37,640 nt of DNA from Pseudomonas sp. GM78 (GTDB lineage: Bacteria; Pseudomonadota; Gammaproteobacteria; Pseudomonadales; Pseudomonadaceae), in NCBI RefSeq assembly GCF_000282475.1, contig NZ_AKJF01000087.1, forward strand, positions 1-37,640. Reading direction: 5' to 3'. A program made the translations under genes and the position numbers. Below are positions 31,820 through 37,640 of this stretch, piece by piece. The notes beneath the pieces are model-generated. The model ran no database searches and was not told the DNA's origin. It saw only the letters and a program-made list of their open reading frames with translations. Each line of letters opens with the position of its first letter. Within the stretch, counting starts at the first letter, position 1.

Positions 31820-32932
31820 TCAGTATTCCGACAAATCCGCCAATGGATGCCGGCCTTCCCAGGTTTTATGAAAGTGCGCCTCCACCACCGCATCCGGCAC
31901 GTTGTTGACGTCCGGCCAGTGCCAATGCGGCTTCTGATCCTTGTCGATCAACCGTGCACGCACGCCTTCGCTGAATTCCGGATGACGACAGCAGTTGAGG
32001 CTCAGGGTGTATTCCATCTGGAAGACTTGCGCCAGTGACAGGTGCCTGGCACGTTTGATCTGCTCCCAGACCAGATGAGCGGTCAGCGGCGAGCCTTCGC
32101 TCATGGTCCGCGCGGCGCGGTTGAGCAGCAGGTCGGTGTGATCGCGCAGCGTGGCAATGGCCTTCCAGGCGCAACGCACATCACTGACATCCAGCAGTTC
32201 ATCGATCTGCTCGCGGCGTGGCAGCCACTGGGCCTGGGGCAGTTGCGCCACGGCTTTCTGCTGCAAGGCCTTGAGCAGGCTGTTGAGCTGCATCGGCGTC
32301 TGTTCCTGCCAATTCAACTGCAGCAGGCCTTCGATCAGGTCTTCCTGTTGTTCGTCGAGCAGGAAGCGGTCGGCCAGGTCCAGATCGATCGCATCGCGAC
32401 CGTTCATATGGGCACCGGTCAGGCCGAGAAACAAGCCGAGCTTGCCCGGCAGGCGCGACAGGAACCAACTGGCGCCCACGTCCGGGTACAGGCCGATACT
32501 GATCTCCGGCATCGCCAGGCGACTGCTCGGCGTGACAATGCGAATGCCTGCCCCCTGCAACAGGCCCATGCCGCCGCCGAGCACATAGCCGTGCCCCCAG
32601 CAGATCAACGGTTTGGGATAGGTGTGCAGGCTGAAGTCCAGGCGATATTCCGAGTTGAAGAAGTGCGCGGCCAGCGTCGGCACTTCACCCGGGTGGGCAC
32701 GACAGGCCTCGACCAGGCTGCGCACTTCACCGCCGGCGCAGAAGGCCTTGATGCCCTTGCCGCGCAACAGGACGCAGACGATTTGCGGTTCCTTGGCCCA
32801 GGCGTCCAACCGGTCACGCAGGGCGTTGATCATCGGCAGCGACAGGGCGTTCAACGATTTTTCCGCATCCAGGGTGGCAATGCCGATGCGGGCGCCGTCC
32901 GTGCCGGTGAGTTCTTCGAAGTGCAGATTCAT
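31820..32932 (-). CDS. enoyl-CoA hydratase/isomerase family, 3-hydroxyisobutyryl-CoA hydrolase type
   Basis: 370-residue crotonase-fold protein of the long HIBCH-like subgroup. The oxyanion-hole segments are KAFCAGGEVRSLVE and GYVLGGGMGLLQG, and the catalytic Glu lies in MPEISIGLYPDVGASWFLSRLPG, which is typical of 3-hydroxyisobutyryl-CoA hydrolase (valine breakdown). The C-terminal half has the extra helices of that subgroup, ending EGVRARLIDKDQKPHWHWPDVNNV. The start at 32932 has GAGG upstream. No valine-pathway genes are adjacent, so a neighbouring acyl-CoA hydratase function cannot be excluded. Confidence 0.88.
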   Translation of the reverse strand: MNLHFEELTGTDGARIGIATLDAEKSLNALSLPMINALRDRLDAWAKEPQIVCVLLRGKGIKAFCAGGEVRSLVEACRAHPGEVPTLAAHFFNSEYRLDFSLHTYPKPLICWGHGYVLGGGMGLLQGAGIRIVTPSSRLAMPEISIGLYPDVGASWFLSRLPGKLGLFLGLTGAHMNGRDAIDLDLADRFLLDEQQEDLIEGLLQLNWQEQTPMQLNSLLKALQQKAVAQLPQAQWLPRREQIDELLDVSDVRCAWKAIATLRDHTDLLLNRAARTMSEGSPLTAHLVWEQIKRARHLSLAQVFQMEYTLSLNCCRHPEFSEGVRARLIDKDQKPHWHWPDVNNVPDAVVEAHFHKTWEGRHPLADLSEY

Positions 32933-33064
32933 CGTGACCTCGCTCGGGAATTTGAGGGTTAAGTATGATCGCTGTGCGGGAAAGTGCCGGATCGGTGTCA
33001 GATCAATTGACAAGCGTGATGGGCTTTCCTAGGGTTCGCCCCATTGTTTTTGCCGGATGTAACC

Positions 33065-33757
33065 ATGACTGCTGACGACCGTATCAAACTCGAACCGAGC
33101 TGGAAGGAGGCACTGCGTGCCGAATTCGACCAGCCCTACATGGCAGAGTTGCGAAAATTCCTCCAGGACGAGCGGGCGGCAGGCAAGGAAATCTATCCGC
33201 CGGGCCCGATGATCTTCAACGCGCTCAATTCCACGCCGCTGGACAAGGTCAAGGTGGTCATTCTCGGCCAGGACCCCTATCACGGCCCGGGCCAGGCCCA
33301 CGGCCTGTGCTTTTCGGTGCAACCGGGTGTGCCGGCGCCGCCGTCGCTGGTCAATATCTACAAGGAGTTGAAGCGCGACCTGAACATCGACATCCCCAGC
33401 CACGGCTACCTGCAAAGCTGGGCCGAGCAGGGCGTGTTGATGCTCAATACCACCATGACTGTGGAGCGTGCCAACGCCAACGCGCACAAGGACAAGGGCT
33501 GGCAGTTTTTCACCGACCGGGTCATTGAAGTGGTCAGCCAGCGACAGCCGCATCTGGTGTTCATGCTGTGGGGCGCCCATGCCCAGAGCAAACAGAAGCT
33601 GATCGATGCCACCAAGCACCTGGTGCTGACCTCGGTGCACCCGTCACCGCTGTCGGCCTATCGTGGCTTTCTGGGTTGCGGGCACTTCAGCCGGACCAAC
33701 AAGTTCCTGGAGCAGAATGGCGAGACGCCGATCGAGTGGCGGTTGCCACCGGTTTGA
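33065..33757 (+). CDS. ung: uracil-DNA glycosylase
   Basis: 230-residue family 1 uracil-DNA glycosylase that removes uracil from DNA. Catalytic Asp70 lies in [18 protein letters not shown] and the His in the DNA-insertion loop [18 protein letters not shown]. The uracil-specific [10 protein letters not shown] is also present. The start at 33065 matches the family length; the ribosome site is poor. The gene is divergent from the crotonase-type gene with a 132-bp gap. Confidence 0.96.
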   Translation: MTADDRIKLEPSWKEALRAEFDQPYMAELRKFLQDERAAGKEIYPPGPMIFNALNSTPLDKVKVVILGQDPYHGPGQAHGLCFSVQPGVPAPPSLVNIYKELKRDLNIDIPSHGYLQSWAEQGVLMLNTTMTVERANANAHKDKGWQFFTDRVIEVVSQRQPHLVFMLWGAHAQSKQKLIDATKHLVLTSVHPSPLSAYRGFLGCGHFSRTNKFLEQNGETPIEWRLPPV

Positions 33758-33774
33758 TGTCGGCTTGAGGGCCC

Positions 33775-33866
33775 CATCGCGGGCAAGCCCGCTCCCACAG
33801 GGTTCGAGGGTGCTTACAAATTCTGTATCCACCAATGGACCTGTGGGAGCGGGCTTGCCCGCGATG
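33775..33866. repeat. REPIN (type A, GAGCGGGCTTGCCCGC variant)
   Basis: Inverted pair with a spacer of about 35 bp between converging ung and the AbrB-family gene. Same core variant as 26242-26335, but with the arms in the opposite order. Confidence 0.9.
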
Positions 33867-33879
33867 AAGGCGACTCGGT

Positions 33880-34923
33880 TTAGCTGTCTGAATCCGGGTT
33901 GCGGTTCCAATACTTGAACAACGGCTCCGCCAGAAACAACACGAACAACAACCGCATCACCTGCATCGCCGTGACCAACGGCACCGACAGTTGCAAGGTT
34001 TCTGCCGTCAGGCTCATCTCGGCAATCCCGCCGGGCATCATGCCCAGGGTCAGCGAGCGCAAGTCCAGGTGAGTCAGCGCACTCAAGCCCAGCGCAGCCG
34101 CCGTGGCGATCAGCATGGTCAGCACCGTGCCGATCAATGTCCGCCCCATGAACGAAGGCGCGCGACGGAAAAACTGCCGATTGAAGTGACAGCCCAGGCC
34201 GCTGCCAATCAGCCATTGGCCGATCTGGCTGCCGCCGTTGGGCAAGCCGATGTGCAGGTCCCAACCGATGCTGACCGCCGCGCTCACCAGCAAAGGGCCG
34301 AACAGCCAGGGATTGGGTTGGCGCAGACGCTCCCAGATCCAGGCCGCCGCCGCTCCTGCCGGAAACAACACCGCCAGCCAGCGCCAATCGATGCTGCCGG
34401 CGTGGGAAATCGGTGCGCCGTCACCCAGCAGGTATTTGAACGCTGCCGGAACGCAAAGGACCACCACCAGTACCCGCAAACTCTGTCCCGCGGCCACCCG
34501 ACTGAGCACCGCGCCATTGCGTGCGCCGAGGTTGACCATCTCGCCGGAACCGCCGGGCATGCTGGAAAAAAATGCAGTGGCGCGATCTTCGCCGGTGCGG
34601 CGCATCAGCCAGACCCCGACCACCGCCGAGAGGCTGGTGACCAACGCACCGAAGAAGATCAGGCCGAAATGACTCAGCACCTGCTCCATCACCACCGGGG
34701 TGAAGTGCAGGCCAATGCCGATACCGACGATCCACTGGCCGCACTTGCGCCCGCCAGGGATTTCCGCCAGTTGCCAGGGTGTCAGGCAGCGCACCAGGAT
34801 GATCGCCAGCAACGAGCCGACCATCCACGGCAGCGGCCAGCCGACCTGGCTGGCGAGGAATCCGCCCAGCAGGCCGACCAGCGGGGTACCCCACCAGGCT
34901 TTGAAGGGTGTTCGATCAGACAT
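33880..34923 (-). CDS. AbrB family membrane protein (PF05145)
   Basis: 347-residue integral membrane protein with two homologous halves of the AbrB/AmoA-like family: PLPWMVGSLLAIILV...GQWIVGIGIGLHF in the first, and NPWLFGPLLVSAAV...GQWLIGSGLGCHF in the second. Each half ends in a Gly/Pro signature (SSMPGGSGEMVNLG and GMMPGGIAEMSLTA). Many entries call it a transcriptional regulator, which is not supported by any DNA-binding motif here. It overlaps tctA by 8 bp, so it is probably part of the tct operon and may help in carboxylate transport. Confidence 0.85.
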   Translation of the reverse strand: MSDRTPFKAWWGTPLVGLLGGFLASQVGWPLPWMVGSLLAIILVRCLTPWQLAEIPGGRKCGQWIVGIGIGLHFTPVVMEQVLSHFGLIFFGALVTSLSAVVGVWLMRRTGEDRATAFFSSMPGGSGEMVNLGARNGAVLSRVAAGQSLRVLVVVLCVPAAFKYLLGDGAPISHAGSIDWRWLAVLFPAGAAAAWIWERLRQPNPWLFGPLLVSAAVSIGWDLHIGLPNGGSQIGQWLIGSGLGCHFNRQFFRRAPSFMGRTLIGTVLTMLIATAAALGLSALTHLDLRSLTLGMMPGGIAEMSLTAETLQLSVPLVTAMQVMRLLFVLFLAEPLFKYWNRNPDSDS

Positions 34924-36430
34924 CGGCGATAACGCGCCGTGCCACCGAACGTTTGCGCCAGATCCGCACGATCGGCACCAACAGCATGACCACGATCAAC
35001 CCCCAGACACCGACGGTGATCCCGCTCGACCAGAGGATATCCAGCGAACCGTTGGAGATCGACAGGGCCCGACGCAGGTTCTGTTCCATCAAGCCACCGA
35101 GGATGAAGCCCAGCAGCACCGGCGACAACGGGAAGTCCAGCTTGCGCAGGATGTAGCCGAAGATGCCGATACCGATCATCAGGAACAGGTCGAACGTCGT
35201 GGCATGCACGGCGTAGACGCCGATGGCGGTGATGATCGCGATCATCGGCACCAGCGCCCAGTTCGGCACGGCGAGGATCTTGGTGAAGATGCGGATCATC
35301 GGGATGTTGAGGATCACCAGCATGATGTTGGCGATGAACAACGACGCGATCAGGCCCCAGACGATGTCCGGTTGCTGTTGGAACAGCAGTGGCCCCGGGG
35401 TGATGTTGTACAGCGACAGGGCGCCGATCATCACCGCCGTGGTGCCCGAACCTGGAACGCCGAGGGTCAGCATCGGCACCAGTGCGCCGCAGGCTTCGGC
35501 GCCGATGGCGGTTTCCGGGGCCGCCAGGCCGCGTTTGTCGCCTTGGCCGAATTTACCGTTCGGGCCGGCAATGCGTTTTTCGGTCATGTAGGCCACGGCG
35601 CTGGCCAGCGTCGCGCCGGCTCCCGGCAACACGCCCATGATGAAGCCGAGCACGCCGCAACGCATGTTCACCCAGAACACCGAAGCGGCTTCCTTGAAGT
35701 TGAACAGCATGCGCCCGGTGGCCTGGAAGGCTTCCTGGCCGCGGTGGGTTTTTTCCAGCAGCAACAGGATTTCGCTGATGGAGAACAGGCCCAGCACCAG
35801 CACCACGAATTGAATGCCGTCGGTGAGGTGGATGTTGTCGCCGGTGAAGCGGTACACGCCGCTGTTGGCATCGATGCCGACGGTGGACAGGAACAACCCG
35901 ATCAGCGCTGCAATGAACGTCTTCAGGGGTCGATCGCCGGCCATGCCGCCGAGGCAGACAATCGCAAACACCATCAGCACGAAGTACTCCGCCGGACCGA
36001 AGGCAATCGCCCATTTCGCCAGCATCGGTGCGAACACCACCATCCCGCAGGTGGCGATGAAGGCGCCGATGAACGAACTCCACGCCGACAGCGACAGTGC
36101 CACACCGGCCAGGCCCTGACGGGCCATCGGGTAGCCGTCGAGGGTGGTCATCACGGTAGAGGCTTCGCCCGGAATGTTCAGCAGGATCGAACTGATCCGG
36201 CCGCCGTATTCGCAACCCAGGTACACCGCCGCCAGCAGGATCAGCGCCGATTCCGGCGGCAGGCCCAGGGCGAAGGCGATCGGGATCAGCAACGCAACGC
36301 CATTGATCGGGCCCAGTCCCGGCAGCAGGCCGACGACGGTGCCGATCAGCGTGCCGCTGAGTGCGGTCACCAGGTTGTAAGGGGTCAGTGCGACGCCGAA
36401 GCCGTGACTCAAGTAACCAAGCGTATCCAT
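34916..36430 (-). CDS. tctA: tripartite tricarboxylate transporter, large permease
   Basis: 504-residue inner-membrane protein with about 11-12 hydrophobic segments, the full length for TctA. Signatures are LLPGLGPINGVALLIP near the start, YLGCEYGGRISSILLNIPGE and TTLDGYPMARQG, with a second inverted copy around MGVLPGAGATLASAVAY and LGVPGSGTTAVMIGAL. GGAG precedes ATG 36430, 1 bp after tctB. It uses the ion gradient to take up citrate-like di- and tricarboxylates delivered by TctC. Confidence 0.95.
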   Translation of the reverse strand: MDTLGYLSHGFGVALTPYNLVTALSGTLIGTVVGLLPGLGPINGVALLIPIAFALGLPPESALILLAAVYLGCEYGGRISSILLNIPGEASTVMTTLDGYPMARQGLAGVALSLSAWSSFIGAFIATCGMVVFAPMLAKWAIAFGPAEYFVLMVFAIVCLGGMAGDRPLKTFIAALIGLFLSTVGIDANSGVYRFTGDNIHLTDGIQFVVLVLGLFSISEILLLLEKTHRGQEAFQATGRMLFNFKEAASVFWVNMRCGVLGFIMGVLPGAGATLASAVAYMTEKRIAGPNGKFGQGDKRGLAAPETAIGAEACGALVPMLTLGVPGSGTTAVMIGALSLYNITPGPLLFQQQPDIVWGLIASLFIANIMLVILNIPMIRIFTKILAVPNWALVPMIAIITAIGVYAVHATTFDLFLMIGIGIFGYILRKLDFPLSPVLLGFILGGLMEQNLRRALSISNGSLDILWSSGITVGVWGLIVVMLLVPIVRIWRKRSVARRVIADV

Positions 36431-36431
36431 A

Positions 36432-36890
36432 TCAGTTCTCCAGAACGTCGAGCAGGCCCAGAGGCAGTGGCACGTCCATGACTTTGTCGAACAGCAGGTA
36501 CAGACCGACGCTCATCAGGCTGATGATCACCGCCCCGGGCAACCAGCGCCCGCCGTACAGGCGCGCCATGGGAATGCCGACCAGCATGCTGCTGAGGATG
36601 AAGCCCAGGGGTTCGAACAGCCCGGCGAAGACCAGCAGCAACAGCACGCAAACACCGATCTTGGTCAGGGTTTCGCGGTCCATCGGTGGGTCTTCATCGG
36701 TGTGCTTGATGGCCGAGGGGCGATACACCATGTACACCAGCGCCAGGCCCATCAGCCCCAGCATCAGCAGGGGGAAGGCGCGAGGGCCGATCGGTTCGTA
36801 GGAAAAAGGTGCCTGGTAAGGCCAGGCCATCGCCACGAGGCTCAGGCAGGCCAGCAACAGCACCGAAGCAAAAATGCGTTGTAAGAGCAT
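36432..36890 (-). CDS. tctB: tripartite tricarboxylate transporter, small membrane subunit
   Basis: 152-residue membrane protein with four hydrophobic segments, characteristic of TctB (FSYEPIGPRAFPLLMLGLMGLALVYMVY early on, and FEPLGFILSSMLVGIPMARLYGGR late). The start is ATG 36890 with CAGGAG 7 nt upstream; the in-frame GTG at 36908 is not needed. The gene lies between tctC and tctA in the usual C-B-A order. Confidence 0.93.
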   Translation of the reverse strand: MLLQRIFASVLLLACLSLVAMAWPYQAPFSYEPIGPRAFPLLMLGLMGLALVYMVYRPSAIKHTDEDPPMDRETLTKIGVCVLLLLVFAGLFEPLGFILSSMLVGIPMARLYGGRWLPGAVIISLMSVGLYLLFDKVMDVPLPLGLLDVLEN

Positions 36891-36948
36891 GGGGAACTCC
36901 TGGGCCACGGCGGCGCAATCGCCAGCCGTGGTCGCTAGACAGGGACGA

Positions 36949-37573
36949 TCACTGGATTAGGCCGAACTCTTTGGCCAGCACTTTGTAGTCCGCTACCTGC
37001 TTCTTCACGTAGGTGTCCAGTTCCGGGCCGGTCATGGCGAACGGGAACAGTTCACGCTGATCGCGCAGCTTGGCGAACTCAGGCGAAGCCAGCAGTTTGT
37101 CGAAGGAGTCTTTCCACCAGGCGTAGTCTTCATCGCTGACTTTTGGCCCGAGGTAGAAGCCGCGTACCACCGGCCAGACGATGTCGTAGCCTTGTTCCCT
37201 GGCGGTCGGAATGTCTTTCATTTCCGGCTCGTCCAGGCGCTTGTCGGAGAACACTGCCAGCAGGCGCATGTCGCCGCTCTGGATGTGCGGCATGGAGTCG
37301 GAGATGTCGGTGCTGCCGACCTGGATGTGGCCGCCAAGCAGGGCGGTGGCGATTTCACCGCCGCCTTCGAGGGCCACGTAACGCAGGTCACGGGGGTTGA
37401 TCCCGGCGGCCTTGGCGATCAGGGCAGTCTGCATCCAGTCCTGGCTGCCGACGGTTCCGCCGGAACCGATCACCACTTTGCTCGGATCTTTCTTCAGCGC
37501 CTGTACCAGATCGTCCAGGGTCTTGTAGGGCGAATCGCTTTTCACCGCGATGGCGCCGGCTATGGTTTCAACG
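36949..37573 (-). CDS. tctC: tripartite tricarboxylate transporter substrate-binding protein (5' end missing)
   Basis: C-terminal 207 residues of a TctC/Bug-type periplasmic binding protein. SDSPYKTLDDLVQALKKDPSKVVIGSGGTVGSQDWMQ and GGGEIATALLGGHIQVGSTDISD are the binding-loop signatures, and ILAKEFGLIQ is the end. About 100-120 N-terminal residues including the signal peptide are absent, because the genomic sequence stops at 37573; beyond lies adapter. The GTG at 37545 is an internal Val, not a start. 58 bp separate it from tctB. The ligand is a carboxylate, exact type unknown. Confidence 0.93.
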
Positions 37574-37640
37574 AGATCGGAAGAGCGTCGTGTAGGGAAA
37601 GAGTGTAGATCTCGGTGGTCGCCGTATCATTAAAAAAAAA
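37574..37640. other. Illumina adapter plus A-run (not genomic)
   Basis: 37574-37631 is the full 58-base reverse complement of the Illumina TruSeq universal (P5) adapter, from AGATCGGAAGAGCGTC to CCGTATCATT. Nine A residues follow, as when reading runs past the end of a library molecule. This is a sequencing artefact left on the contig end. Confidence 0.98.

Noticed and set aside
33880-34923. Transcriptional regulator AbrB
   Set aside because: Hydrophobic membrane protein with two internal repeats and no DNA-binding motif; the label is historical.
34700-36481. 593-codon plus-strand frame
   Set aside because: Shadow of tctA and tctB; Gln/His/Arg-rich, typical of antisense frames.
37192-37608. 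Forward reading frame of 138 codons ending in GRASCRERV
   Set aside because: Antisense to tctC, and its end is translated adapter sequence.

Overview
The window is a GC-rich chromosomal contig end from a Pseudomonas of the fluorescens/putida type. The evidence is the set of Pseudomonas-style REP/REPIN repeats (core GAGCGAGCCTGCTCGC and core GAGCTGCCGCAGGCTGC), a phaG gene for medium-chain PHA synthesis, a tctCBA tricarboxylate transporter cluster and many diguanylate cyclase and LysR genes. The last 67 bases are not genomic: 37574-37631 is a full Illumina adapter and 37632-37640 an A run. The true sequence stops at 37573, inside tctC.

Layout. 59-403: YegP-like protein. 534-2887: class II aldolase and DHDPS-family genes, divergent from an XRE-cupin regulator with a clear palindromic operator. 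2990-4009: DUF4917 (SIR2-like) protein. 4144-8781: LysR regulator and an operon of CaiB-type CoA-transferase, HMG-CoA-lyase-like enzyme and MFS carrier. 8849-11003: DMT transporter divergent from a LysR-LysE pair. 11049-13717: PAS-GAF-GGDEF cyclase, small KGG stress protein, DUF4142 protein and low-affinity iron permease family protein. 13975-15482: two convergent methyltransferases (one Tam-like). 15610-16690: hicAB toxin-antitoxin pair and tRNA-Gly(CCC). 16864-20487: phaG, rsuA, a CWC protein and a periplasmic-sensing diguanylate cyclase.

20696-30817 is the most notable locus. It is an operon for guanidine uptake and use as nitrogen source, read leftwards: a candidate sigma-54 promoter, a guanidine-I (ykkC) riboswitch, an ABC importer (binding protein, permease, ATPase), two DUF1989 carboxyguanidine deiminase subunits, a biotin-dependent guanidine/urea carboxylase, and allophanate hydrolase. 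The expected route is guanidine to carboxyguanidine to allophanate to ammonium and CO2. Two features look undescribed. A 10-nt segment of a variable hairpin in the riboswitch is perfectly complementary to the Shine-Dalgarno region of the first gene, which suggests translational control. A complete REPIN sits in frame inside the carboxylase gene and adds about 32 residues between two domains.

30928-37573: two tandem Tyr/Gly-rich small lipoproteins, a 3-hydroxyisobutyryl-CoA-hydrolase-like protein, uracil-DNA glycosylase, an AbrB-family membrane protein and tctA, tctB and partial tctC. Most intergenic gaps hold a REP singlet or an inverted REP pair.
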